The position numbers and the translations under genes are program-made. Under the pieces are notes generated by a model that was not told the DNA's origin, made no database searches, and saw only the letters and a program-made list of their open reading frames with translations. From Chondrilla cf. caribensis (Eukaryota; Porifera; Demospongiae; Chondrillida; Chondrillidae), in the NCBI GenBank assembly GCA_964020155.1, contig OZ026562.1, positions 392,501 through 456,500 of the forward strand: a stretch of DNA of 64,000 nucleotides. The letters run 5' to 3'. Below, in pieces: positions 12,201 to 24,100 of this stretch (within the stretch, counting starts at the first letter, position 1; each line of letters starts with the position of its first letter).

Positions 12201-13489
12201 CTCTAACTTGGACACCCTGTGTGGCAGTGTCTGTACTTGTTGTAGTCCCATTTGAATTACTAGCTGTACATGTCACTATTCCACAGTCAGAAAAGGTGAT
12301 ACTGTAGAATGTTATACTCCTCGTTGTGGTGAAGGGGGCACCAGGAGTGGCAGTGATGTTTGTGATGGGGTCTCCAGTCTCGTTAGAAGCAGAAATGTCA
12401 ATTGTTGTGAATGAGATGGTCACTTCGGGATATCCAGTAGCTGTACAGGTCACAGTGAGGTTACTACCGGATGACTGTGAACCAAGTGTGGGGAGTGAGG
12501 CTGATGGGGAGGCTGTGAGTGTGGGTGTGTGGGAAGGTGTGACACATGACAGTCACATGGAAGACACATCAAGCTGAGGTCCATCACTAAAGGTACCACT
12601 CACCATAAGTCCTGTACAATGTGCCCTCGTTAGCCATTTCTGGTCTTATAGCAAACTGTGTGTCCTGGATGCTAGGTACATAATACCCTGCTTGATGTGA
12701 TGATGAACCTGTAGCAATCATCACTCCTTGGCGGAAGATTTTACCTGATACACCAGAATCAGCTGTATTCACTGGTAATGTACTACCACTGGCAGCAGTT
12801 GGATCAGTGGCATCATACTTCCAGCTATTATCATAGAACTCTCCTCTAATTTGTACTTCAACATAGATCTCCTCATTGCTATCGTACACTTGGTAGCGTG
12901 GTGTTACCAGGGTGACAGTGATTGCACCTGTGACAAGACACATCATAACAGATGAGTTTTTGTTGCTCTCAACATCAACCAGTCATTACGTGTACCAACC
13001 AGTTATCAGGTACTGTCAATCAACTATCATGTTTTACAATCCATCCATCACACATTCACCACATTTAGTCATGTACACGCACACAATGACACTGCTCACC
13101 TGTGCCATAGAGAGCATGACCAATCAGTGTTGACTCTGTCCCGTCAGTAGTGTTGGCCTGACAGATGTATCGTCTGTTGTGAGCTGCTTGGAAGTGGTTG
13201 AATGTCAAAGTAACATTAACACTATTGGTGGCAATGGTTGTAGTTTTAGTGATGAATGTATCAGCCAATGTCTCATTAGTGATGGGACTGGTCAAGTTGT
13301 CTATGTAGAAATCAACAACAAATGAACCACTAGTACGTCGTACATCACAGGAGATAGTGAAGGATGATCCTGCTATGATGTTGAACCTTCTAGCGTGATT
13401 ATTAGTACTGGGCTGTACACTAGACGGAGGGGTCAGATTGGCTGTACCAGTGAACTGTCCACCAGTTGGTGAGTACAGAGAGAGGAGAT
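9207..13489 (-). CDS. Receptor B: five Ig-like domains, TM, expanded NPxY tail
   Basis: Exons in transcript order: 13100-13489 (V-like Ig), 12604-12927 (second domain, no Cys pair), 12201-12512 (Ig), 11882-12136 (Ig with WYRDG and YTCNV), 11252-11569 (Ig), 10624-10688, 9955-10472 (juxtamembrane, stalk, TM), 9207-9765 (tail). All junctions are GT-AG and the frame holds for about 913 aa. It has no FN3 domains. The stalk before the membrane has about 22 extra Ser/Pro/Thr residues compared with D. The tail is 186 residues against about 80 in C and D and contains a tandem array of NPxY-like motifs. Two dead exon relics lie in its introns (about 10785-10821 and 11790-11825). The signal exon is not identified. 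Confidence 0.8.
9240..9660 (-). repeat. 69-bp coding tandem repeats in receptor B tail
   Basis: Units of 23 codons built on EMEKNPAYESTQ followed by an acidic KEGGTEGDHV-type linker. Three near-identical copies lie at the C-terminal end and diverged copies (NSAY, NPAYKS, NHAY) lie upstream, six tyrosine sites in all. The repeat length preserves frame. Confidence 0.9.
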
Positions 13490-14389
13490 CTGTGGGTGAG
13501 TATGAGGACATGAGGTAGACACAGTCAAAGTCTAGTCACTTGCACAAAATGAGAGGAAGGTTGCAACTCCCATGGATATAATGTAGAATAATGAATTTTA
13601 TGTAGCAAGATGAGGTGGACAATTAGACAACTTCCAATCCCTGGGAGACTATATGCAGTATTCATACCACATCATTCCAACAAGTTAATTTAGTTCAGAC
13701 AGATTTCTTCGAGAATGAATTACTCTCACAGAAGTTATTTTGTTTTTGATTGTACATGTATAGTCTTCACCGACTGGACACAGTACTGCAATCAGTGTGG
13801 GCAGTGGTACAAGGTGTGTACAGGTGATGGAGTGTGGGATAGTGGAGATCATGGCAACAGCACATATACCTGGTGAAATACCATGTGTGCCAACCAGTAA
13901 CAGTACAATAATATATTATGTGGACACTACAAGGTTGACTCCTGATTACAGACTATGAAAAACATCTCCATCTTATGCTATCCATGTATGTTCATCCACT
14001 AACACGCACGTGCACAAGGATGGATGCAAGTGGATGATATCTATGCCCAGTATCATCAAAATACTAGCTACATGTAAAATGTATATTAAACACCAGATAC
14101 ACAGAATATTGAGTTTACAAGTTGTGATCCACGAACGTACGTACATCTTCAGACTCACAGTAAAAGATAATCGACAGTTTCAATACTGACATGTCACAAG
14201 TTCAATCCACCGATCCAGTTCGAAAGATGTCTCTGTTCGATGATAAATAATACCGTGGCGGCGCGGCGAGGCACTCTATAAGTGTGATCAGAAAGTGATC
14301 AAAAGAAATTGGATTCAAACAAAGTATAATGCTTTAGTACTAATTTTTACCGGCAGTGCCACACGGAAATTTTGACGCTAAAAATCAGG
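13490..14389 (-). other. 5' flank / first intron region of receptor B
   Basis: Homologous to the 5' flanks of A, C and D. It contains the leader-ORF homologue near 13900-13970 in degenerate form and no confident exon. Confidence 0.35.
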
Positions 14390-14567
14390 ATGTGATAAGG
14401 GCTGCGGGGCTTCAACACGGACCCATGACATCAGTTGTACCATGGTCTATGCTGTACATCACAGATAAGCCAACTCGTACATGAATGTGATTCACTCGTA
14501 TCGATAATCCTCACCGTGTCTTAATTCAATTTCTGTTCAGACTTCGTCTCAAGAGATCGTATCTAGG
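14390..14567 (-). promoter_or_regulatory. Conserved upstream block of receptor B, truncated
   Basis: Shares the CTGGGCTTC/GCGGGGCTTC-to-GACATCAGTTGT segment and the donor region (ACACG|GTGAGG, exon end 14515) with the other units. It stops at about 14567 in the CGTCTCAAGAGAT core, where unrelated DNA begins. Receptor B may therefore lack the distal part of its promoter. Confidence 0.4.
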
Positions 14568-14922
14568 GTAGGGTGCCTATATTCCGGACAGCTAAGGAAT
14601 AAAACACAATTACAGTACAATTCCTAACTTTGACATACTATAACTTCACATGATGCTAGATGTATATATCTCACCCCATAGGAAAGAGTTAGCATCCGAA
14701 ATGACGGAAGTTTCGTCTGAACAGAGATCGCCATTTTACCCGTTTTCGGACATGATTACCTGTTTCCGGACAGGAAGCTATAATCGGCACCTTTCATCTA
14801 ATTCGCATAATTATATCAAAAGCATACGTACATTCAGCATAAAAAAATGAAACACAATAAACACAAGACACATTATAATGAACACAACAATTGTATACAA
14901 GTTGCTAATAAGACAATCATTT

Positions 14923-15354
14923 TTAATGGTTGCAAGTAGGGCATTTCCATTCCTCCAAGTCGACATATTCAAACAGTCCAACACAAGACATATTATGATA
15001 CCACAGTTCACAAATATCGCACGATATCCATTTTCCAGGATTGTCAGTACCACACAGTTCACAGGTTCCATCATCAGAAACTTCAAAATCACTCTCGTTT
15101 GCAGGTAACTGTATCATCTTCGAAGATGGTTTTCGATTTTTTTTCTTTTCTGCCTCCTTCACGAGGAGTTCAAGCTCATTGACACCAAGATACTTGATGT
15201 ACTTGATGTACTGGGTGTACTGGGTGTACTGGGTGTACTGGGTGTACTGTATGTATTGCGTCCCCCTTATTTTCAACATTATTCTACTGAGTCTCTTTCT
15301 TCCAGGACAAGTCATGTCTTCCAGTGAAGCATTTCCAGTTTTTTGGTTGGCCAA
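14923..15354 (-). pseudogene. PHD-finger C-terminus, transposon-derived fragment
   Basis: The ORF ends in a PHD-type zinc finger: CELCG, ISCDICELWYH, MSCVGL and WKCPTCNH supply the Cys/His ligand pattern, preceded by a lysine-rich NELELLVKEAEKKKNRK stretch. Such fingers at the extreme C-terminus are common in DDE-type transposase-derived proteins of invertebrates (recalled, not searched). The first 20 or so codons are antisense to a PTP exon and are probably not real. A 9-bp repeat inside it encodes TQYTQY. No catalytic region is present. Confidence 0.55.
15192..15256 (+). repeat. 9-bp minisatellite (TGTACTGGG)n
   Basis: Seven or so copies, partly diverged to TACTTGATG, inside the PHD fragment ORF. 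Confidence 0.85.
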
Positions 15355-16039
15355 AAGAGAGTGGGAAAGTCCCCGAACATGGTGTAGATGTAATTGATTT
15401 GATTGGTCAAGTTAAAATATGGCAAAGAACAGCAGGAACAGCCCCTGTTGTGGTGCACTGCAGGTGAGAATGTAACAATACTTGACATGTGGATGAGAGG
15501 TGTGTGGGCGGTAAGACACTATTGATGTGAACAGGTGATGCTTGTTTGTGTGGAAAATTGAAGGCTTTGGTCTCCTATGCCAGTTGTTACTGTCCCTACC
15601 CCTCCCTCTGTAGTGGTGGGAGTGGTCGTACCGGTACGTTTATTACAATTGCTAATTTACTGGATTGCCTCAAATCACCATCTCAACAGCTCCCCTGGTG
15701 GTTGTCATTGAAGACAACCTCGCCATCATCTGCAGGTGCAGTGTTGTGTGTGTGTGTGTGTGTGGTGTGTGTGTGTGTGTTGTGTGTCCATTGCCTCAAG
15801 TCAGAGGGTGTTGTGGATGTGTTCCAGACTGCGAGGACCTTACGTCTGCAGAGGCCAAATATGGTCAGGACAGTGGTGAGTGGCCGTCAGTCTGACTCTC
15901 CGTGGGTCGCTATTCCGTTGTCACATTGTTTCCTGTCTATTTCCTTCCACCCGCCCACTCACAGGAGCAGTACCGTTACTGTTACACCACGGTACTGGAG
16001 TATTTGGAGTCCTTTGATCTCTATGCCACCTTCAAGTGA
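15306..16039 (+). CDS. Receptor tyrosine phosphatase, membrane-distal (D2-like) domain, last three exons
   Basis: Exons 15306-15463, 15614-15875 and 15965-16039 join in frame to a TGA stop. The first encodes HFQFFGWPKESGKVPEHG and APVVVHC. The second completes the signature as HCSGGSGRTGTF, then EGVVDVFQTARTLRLQRPN. The third encodes EQYRYCYTTVLEYL and ends YATFK. The P-loop Cys and Arg are present, but the WPD aspartate is replaced (WPK), as in non-catalytic D2 domains of RPTPs, which also end at this point. A 126-nt in-frame insertion of receptor Ig-exon sequence interrupts exon 2 after DCLKS. Upstream exons are missing; PHD transposon sequence lies directly before exon 1. A functional product is doubtful. 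Confidence 0.8.
15665..15803 (+). other. Ig-exon-derived insertion with 13-nt direct repeats in PTP exon
   Basis: TTGCCTCAAATCA (15665-15677) recurs as TTGCCTCAAGTCA (15791-15803), both in the same codon frame. Between them lies CACCATCTCAACAGCTCCCC and about 40 further bases nearly identical to the start of the receptor Ig exon at 45413-45730 (sense orientation), then a (TG)n run. The net insertion is 126 nt with no stop codon. Confidence 0.8.
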
Positions 16040-16103
16040 ACATGATCAGTTTGTAATAATGCATTTTGACCTGTGTGCATGTATACAAATGATTACATAA
16101 TGT

Positions 16104-16109
16104 AATAAA
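16104..16109 (+). terminator. Poly(A) signal AATAAA of the PTP gene
   Basis: Canonical AATAAA 65 nt after the PTP stop codon. Confidence 0.6.
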
Positions 16110-16883
16110 GCTATCAACTCACTTATAATTAATGATTACTGATAATATTGACTACCTTAATGTAATATTTTCTTGTATGTAGTTCTCTTATGCGGGCAAT
16201 AACTTGTCGTTAAACATTTACGATTTGTGTACTGTATGATAGTAATAATTCCAGTAGTGTGGTTATGGTGCGAATTAACATGGTCAGAGTCTGGATTTTT
16301 GGTATTATACCATACCATACGTGGGCTGGTGTTGTCCGTATTAGGTCCTAGTTGGGGAATAGGCTGGGGTGGTCCGTCTGGCGAGGACAGCATCTCCCAG
16401 TCTGGTAGTCCCCCAATGCTGTCTTCTCCACAAATAGTGTTAGTCCTGTTGTTAGTCCTGTCCTCGACAGCGTTCTGCTGAGTCTGTCCAGCAGCAGTGA
16501 GGGGAGCATTCAGATCAAAGCACGGTGGAATGACAATAACAACTCCCCATTTGTGTGGTACACGTAGTGATTGTATAATGATGCATACAACATACAGCAC
16601 ATTGTAATGATGATTATGGGTGGTATATGGTTGAAAAAGAAGTATATGGTTGGCTTGAGTTCAAAAAAAAAATGAAAAAAAGGTCACCCACTCGAACAAA
16701 CCCATGGTCGGCTTTATAGGGACTTTCCACAGATACTGTGTACTTGGTCATTCCGCGAATGCAGAAGACACTATTCTAGCTGGGAGGTCAGCCGCGAGTC
16801 CCAAAGCTCCCCCCTACGGTTCTTTGTAGAGAGTATTGCAACTGACCACCAGGAAGTGAGCTCTTTTTTTTCAGAGAAAAAAA
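16110..16883. other. Unassigned spacer downstream of the PTP fragment
   Basis: An open frame on the minus strand (16157-16600) encodes an Asn/Thr/Pro-rich product with no family I recognise, and no splice-supported extension was found. The remainder is A-rich spacer leading into the tRNA-like element. Confidence 0.3.
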
Positions 16884-16957
16884 CCGTCCTTTCGAGGTTT
16901 CGAACCCGCGACCTGGAGCCTAGAGTCGTGTCACCTGACCAACCGGCTACCGTGACC
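16884..16957 (-). ncRNA. tRNA-like SINE head with Pol III boxes
   Basis: On the minus strand a 74-nt tRNA-like sequence has an A-box-like TAGCCGGTTGG, a B-box GGTTCGAAACC and an immediate run of seven T residues as a Pol III terminator. The acceptor stem does not pair and the anticodon loop would be ten nucleotides, so it is a tRNA-derived SINE or decayed tRNA rather than a working tRNA. Confidence 0.45.
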
Positions 16958-17738
16958 TATCTATTTTATTATTAGTATCTGCGCTATTTATAGTTGCCCT
17001 AAGTGTGAAATTTGATAAAAATGATAAAAGTGGAGTCGCAGAAGCCTTCCTCAGTACTCAAAATACTTGGACGTCTACTTTAGGTTTGTAAAAACCTTCG
17101 CTGGAGATATAAAGTTCGGCGAAGCCGTTTCGCTTGAATTCTAGCCGAATTTCTAATTCTCGGCCTTTTGAAATCGGCCATCTTTTTGCGCAATATGAAA
17201 TATAATATAAATTCACTGTTTCAGTTACGTGTAAGAACACATTATGACATTATGACATTATGTTACCTAAAGACTCGTGACAGATTCTAATGATCAGTGC
17301 GTACTGGAGATGGGTGCAGTGGCAACGAAGTTCTTTCAGTTTTTACTAACCGAAGAAGAACGGAAAGATGACAGTAAGAAGGAATCCAAATGGAAATTCC
17401 AATTATACTTTTACATGTTGTGACCAAATGCTGCAGGCACAGAATTGGCTGGTACAGTAAAATTATAAGTACACGTCTTGTTGGAGCGGTACTTTGCTGG
17501 TGTGTAGGTCCAGATCGAACACAATCTTTGTGAATGTTCCCAAACTGACGTGGGTACAGCTTTATCCAATCCCAACTGGATATTTCTGTGTGAGCCACAA
17601 CTTCAAAGGTGATAACGTTAGCTTATCTCTGTTCCCAAAGAGCCAGCCTCAAAGATGACAGGTGGGGGAACTCTCAGGTGTGTTGTTGTGATGAGATGGA
17701 TAGCAACTGCTTGATCGATGATCACTGATATCAGGTTT
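16958..17738. other. Unassigned spacer before unit 3
   Basis: Single-copy-looking DNA with no supported gene. It separates the foreign block (from about 14567) from the next MSH/receptor unit, whose homology begins at TCTACCTCCAGAAG near 17740. Confidence 0.3.
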
Positions 17739-17860
17739 CTGTCTACCTCCAGAAGTCATTACCAGGGCCAAAGAACTAATGAAGACCTTTCATTGAGAAC
17801 AGTTTTAGTTTTGGAACACTTTATATCGAGGACATGTATTGTATCTTACCATGCGGCACA
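17739..17860 (+). pseudogene. MutS/MSH tail, decayed duplicate 2 (last exon only)
   Basis: Starts inside the last MSH exon (CTACCTCCAGAAGTCATTAC) and retains the stop context CATTGAGA and the 3' flank GTTTTGGAACACTTTATATC. Upstream exons are absent. Confidence 0.8.
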
Positions 17861-18142
17861 ATGTATGGAACATGCAGATAACTTATATTGCCGTTGATCT
17901 TGTATTTGTGGGGCTCACTCAGGCTTGCCTCTATTACCATGTGTAACACAACCTTTATTATTTTGAGAATGTTTCAAGATAATGCACAGATAAGCATGAC
18001 TGTTCACGTTCAATGCAATGGTGGTGAATGCCTCATTGTGAAGATAAGATATGTACTGTACAAATAGGGACATTACTATGTACAAAGTTAGTTTGGTTAT
18101 ACAAAACTACTTTCAAACATTACAAATCACACAATTCCCATT

Positions 18143-21100
18143 TTAAATGTATGTGCTTTCTTCATGAACACTCGTGGACTGGTCCTCCCCAAAGTTGGCA
18201 TAGCTTGGGATGTAGTCGTAAACAGGGTCTCCTTCTGTACCTTCCTCCTTCACCTGAAGTGACTCATAAGCAGGGTTCTTGTGCATTTCAATGGAATCAC
18301 CAACAGTGCTGTACACAATCTCTCCAGTGAGCCCATCTCGTACTGTGTGCATGGACTCGTACTCCTCTTTAACTGGAACAGCTTTCCTGAACAAAGCAAT
18401 TGGAAGTTCATATCATAGAATCGTGTATAACATGTAGTATACATGTAATACATACATACATACATACATACATCAAACAGACATAACATTTAACACAAAT
18501 TGTTCAAAGTATACTTAATATGTTCAGTCTATCGAGACGGAAGGCAATAGCACAACAAACCTGTTCCTCTTCCATCTTCCTATACACAGGATCAACACAA
18601 TCACCATAGCAACAATTAACACCAAGAGGACAAAGAGAACACACACAGTCGCAATGATGGCAGTAGATGAGGATGGTGGGGGTGATATGGGAGGATCCGG
18701 AGAGCATTGTGGAGCAGTTTCCAGTGACCGCTCAACCTGACAGCCACTGTTGACCCTCAGCTGCTGTTGGAGCACTGTTAGTAGAGGACCAGAGAAGACC
18801 CAGGACTGAAGGAGGGAGAGTGGGTTTGTTGGGGAGTCACTTATGTACTGGTAGACTATTTGAGCCCGAAACACCACAGTCTGGTCACTGTCTGTACCAA
18901 GACAGCTGAAGATTGGTTGAACCATAAAGAATATGTTGCATTTGGGACAATCTGTCATCACACTTTGGACACTCTTACGGATATCAGACAGTTTGCTATC
19001 ACCATTCGCATCCTGTGGAAGAACATACACTGAATAGAGATGCACACACTTATTACTAGAATGTGTAGTAAACAGCTATGCACATACACACACACAACTA
19101 TGTAATACATATTAGAACAGGCAAATACAGTACATGTGGTTGGAGGCAGTGCAGACCACTCACTGTCCAGGTGAGGCAGTTTGACACTGGAGAAAGGTAG
19201 AGCTGTATTGAGGTGGTGCTCTCAGAGACTGTGGAATGGGAAATAATAATACTGAGGTAATAGTGCAGACGTATCAAACTACAATAGAAACTACAAAAGC
19301 CACACAACAACGTACGTTGCATTATACCTCAGGTAGCCTAATACACTACAAGACTGGAGAGTGTGGGAGCTCACTTGATACATCAGTTTCCTGGACTGGC
19401 TGATCACTCATCTCTCCAATACCAGCTTCACTGATAGCCACCACATCCACAGTGTAGTTGGTACCTGGTGTGAGGTCTGTAACAACACAGCAAAATGGGT
19501 CAACAGAGGGAACTGCCTGTCCACCACAATCCGGCATTGGAGTACAAGATCCTCTACAGGAACTCAGGTCTACAGAGCCAGTGTGGGTGAATGAGGTCAA
19601 GTACTCTTTACTTCCAGAATATGTGATCTGCAAACCAAATGGTACAGAGGAACTTAGTATAAAAATACATAGAAGGTTAGTATACAGACAGATCCATGGA
19701 GACTAAGATGACCATAGTACCTTCCCTCCTTCACCTCCACACACATTCTCTCCCACCCCTACACACACCCTCCTCCATCCCACAGACACTCCCCTATTCC
19801 ACACACTCCATTACCATGCACACCCCACCCTTCCCCCATCCCACCACACATACACCTCCCCTATTCCACACTCAACACTCACTCTATAATCAGTGATGAT
19901 ACCTCTTGGACTAGCTGGAGCAAACCAGGACACAGTCACAGACACGTTGGTGGGGCTGCTAACAGTAACACATTGAGGTGCAGAGGAAGCTGGTAGGAGA
20001 GAGGGAGAGAGCAAGTGCTACCAACACGTCTTAAGGATCATTGAGCACACAATACAGGCACACACACAGTTACAGTTTGTGGAAAGTCATTGCAATAAGT
20101 CAGGAACTCACTGCTGTTCTGAGTTGGTCTTGTTATCATGTCGGACACCTCACCAGGTCCAACACGGGTGTGTGCTATGACAGTGATGGTGTAGTTGGTG
20201 AACACATCCAAATTGGTCAATGTCAGCATTGTGTTGTTGCTGTTAGAACTCGTCATGTTCACTGAATCTGTGTCTTTCTGACTCAAAACGGTGTAGTTGA
20301 CAACGACCCCATTCCTGTCCTGAGGGAGGGGGTGGTCCCAGTACACAGTGATGGAGTTGGAGTTGGGAGAGTATCCGTTAACATTCAGCGGTTTACCAGG
20401 TACTGCGAGGAGTACAGCACACGTCATGTAAAGGTGTACACACAACGCAATGTACACTCAACACTGAACAAACCGTCTTCATTGGTTAGCTGGGAACACA
20501 TCACTGCTGGTCCCTCTCCCACTTGGTTGATAGCAGATATCTCAAACACGTACTTCACTGCCTCTTGGAGACTGGCTGCTACAAACTGAGCATTGTCGTT
20601 GCCTGTGTTGGTGGTGGTCATGTTCTCAAACTGACTGGGGTCGTAGTCGGCCACAGCTACATCCGGTCTGTACTTGACAGTGTAGTTGGCTGTGATGCCG
20701 TTGGGAGGGTCGGGGGCAACCCATGTAGCAATGATGATAGTGGAGTTTATGGCCGTCAATATACAACTTGTGGGTGGGAAGTCCGGTGCTGAGGGGAGAG
20801 AGGAGCTCACTCACTCCAGGTACAACGAACTGCACATCAACACACCACATACAGTACCTGCTGGGTCTGTTCGTACACCACTCGACAATTCTGACTGGAC
20901 ACTTCTCCCTATGCCATTCTCAGCACTCACTGTGTACTGGTACTCCACAAATGGGATGAGACCGCTCACATTGATGGAGGTGTTGGTGATGGAGTTGACA
21001 GTGATGGTTGAAGAACTAGTAGCTTGTCTCTTTCTTAATCTGTTGCTTGATGGATAGATCTGAACAAGTTCGGGATCTCTATCTGATCTGACAAAGACTT

Positions 21101-24100
21101 GATACTCAGTGATAGGACTGTTGCCATCAAAGGGGGCATCCCAAGTCACTATCTGATAGCGGGCATCACTTTCTGATATAGTCACATTATTTGGGGCATC
21201 AGGCACCTCTGTACAGGAAACAGGAAGTCGTTCACTCAGGAAATAGGAAGTGGATTAGTTGTACAGGAAATCACATCCAACACAAATCGATGTACAAGAA
21301 AATACCATCAGCTCACCCAAAATAAACAGCGGGATATTGTCAGAAGTGACATTTAACACACTCAATCCCAACATAGAAGAAGTCATACATGTGTAGTTGG
21401 CAGTGTCCTCTCTTAGGGGAGAACGGGTGATGGTCAGAAAACTGACAGCATCAAAGTATTCCAGCTCCTCTGGAGGGATCTCTGTTGACATACTGTTGTG
21501 GAATGGGTATGGCGTCACTCCATCTTGTAGTCTCAATGTAGTCACTGTAATATCAGTGACATTTGGTGGTCGCTCCACTCCATCTTTGGTCCAAACCACA
21601 GAAGACAGTGGAAATCCTCTTATGGTACAGTTGATGGTAACTGATGTAGCATTGATGAGGGCTTCAGTACGAGGTGATGTATCGAGGATGAACGGGGACA
21701 CTACAGAAGACAATGGCATAGAGCAGAGTACACACTTCATCCATACTTGTATGAAGACACACAGTACACACTTCACCCATACTTGTATGAGGACACACAG
21801 TACACACTTCACCCATACTTGTATGAGTACACACAGTACACATTTCACCCATACTTGTATGAGGACACACAGTACACACTTTACCCATACATGTATGAGG
21901 ACACACAGTACACACTTCGCCCATACTTGTATGAGGACACACAGTACACACTGTAATGTTATTAGTACAGGTATCTGTCAGTATCATTTGGTATCTATTA
22001 GTATCATTATGATGTAACACTGTGATGTAATACTGTTTGTCTTTTGGGTTCTTGTACTTCACTTTGATGTATGTTAGTCCTACCCTCTTGTCTTATGCCT
22101 AAGTGATTGTAGCTAATCCATTATGTGTTAGTAGTCTATATTCTGTATGATCTGTATGATCCATTATTGATTGTTGTAGTAGTTGTGTTAGTTGTTGGCC
22201 TCAGTGCCTCAGAGTCAATAATTCAGTACTTCAGTGAAGAAGTGTCGTTCTCGCGTATGTTAGTAGTTCGGAGTCAGTTAGATATAATACATTACATTTT
22301 TGGCGACGAGGATGGGATCTAACTCAACGTTTCTAGGATCACTCTCAGGTTTCGACCCCGATCAGGAATCTATTTCTTCGTACATCGAACGAGTCTCACT
22401 TTTCTTCGCTGCAAATGACGTCCCGGAGGAAAAGCAAGCTGCCGTTTTCCTCTCTGTTGTCGGTGCCTCTACGTATGGATTACTTCGTACTCTCCTCACC
22501 CCAGCCAAGCCGTCTGAGAAGTCTTTGGCTGATCTCACGTCTGCCCTTGTTGCTCATTATGAGCCCAAACCGATGATTATCACGCAACGCTTCCATTTTC
22601 ATCGTCGCAACCAGGACCCAACGGAATCGATTTCGGAATATGTGGCTGCACTACGCAAGCTGTCCACTTTCTGTGAATTTGGCGACCAGCTCGACGACGC
22701 ACTGCGTGATCGTCTTGTATGCGGAGTACACAGTGAAGCGCTGCAAAAAGTACTGCTGTCAACAAAGGACCTCACATTTAAAGCTGCCATGGAAAAGGCC
22801 CTCAGCATGGAAGCTGCTGAGCGCAACACTAAGGAATTACATGCCAAAGGAACCCTACCCGTGAACAAGGTCACCAAACCTCTGCCAACATCTCGGGTGT
22901 CAGCCTCATCAACAACTGCTCACCCATTACAATCTCGGGGCCCTCACCAACGTCCTCACCAGAAACCTCATCAACCACCCAGGGCTCATCCTAGTAAATC
23001 CTGCTACCGTTGTGGGAAAACTAATCACCAAGCACATCAGTGCCGTCATTCCGATTCTACTTGTCATTCTTGTGGCAAGAAAGGTCATATCGCTCCAGTT
23101 TGTCGCTCTAAACGGAGATCTGCCGCCAGGACTCATGCTGTTAACATATCCCCAGATGAGCAACTGCCTCCAGTTGAGGAACTGCACCTTTTTCATTTGG
23201 GATTGGATTCAAATTCCACATCACCTATCACTGTAGAATTGAAGATCAATGCCTTGCCTATATCAATGGAAGTCGACACAGGAGCCGAAGTATCTGTGAT
23301 GTCAGAATCCAGATTCCGCCAACATTTCCCTAAAGATGAGCTGCATCACTCCCACATCCAGTTAAAGTCGTACACTGGAAATAACATTCCAGTATGTGGG
23401 GAAACCATGGTTCAGGTCACGTATGGTGCACAGTCTACCCGTCTGCCTCTGGTGGTCGTTACCGGGGATCGCCCAAGCCTGATGGGACGCAATTGGCTTC
23501 GTGAAATCAAGTTGGATTGGAAGAACATAGCCACCATTACTCGCCCCCAGTCATCTAGCCCCGAGGCTCTCATAAGAAGATATCCCAAAGTATTTCAGAA
23601 TGGTCTAGGTACCTTTAGTGGTGAAAAAGTCAAGATACAAGTTCGCCCAGAAGCCAACCCCCGTTTCCACAAGTTTCGTCCAGTACCATTTGCCATAAAA
23701 GATGCCGTTGAACAGGAGCTGGATAGATTGGAATCAGAGGGTATTATTGAAAAAGTTGCTACTAGTGATTGGGCCGCTCCTATAGTAGCAGTCCCCAAAA
23801 AGGATGGCATGTACCGCCTGTGTGGAGACTACAAGGTAACCACAAATTCAGTGCTCGAGGTTGAGCAATACCCATTGCCAAATCCGACAGATCTTTTTGC
23901 ATCACTGGCTGGAGGGAAATCATTTACCACACTGGATCTTACCCAAGCCTACCAGCAGTTATTGTTGGATGACAATTCCAAGAAATACACCACCATCAAC
24001 ACACACAAGGGCCTATACCAGTACACACGTCTCCCGTTTGGCATTGCATCAGCACCGGCTATATTCCAGAAGACCATGGACACCATCCTTCAGGGAATCC

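Noticed and set aside
16157..16600. 147-codon minus-strand ORF next to the PTP 3' end
   Set aside because: Low-complexity Asn/Thr/Pro composition, no recognisable domain or splice-supported neighbours; kept only as an unassigned spacer note.
17287..17598. Minus-strand ORF with SSWDWIKLYP, faintly like a TGF-beta W..WI..P motif
   Set aside because: Spacing to the next cysteines is wrong and no cystine-knot pattern follows.
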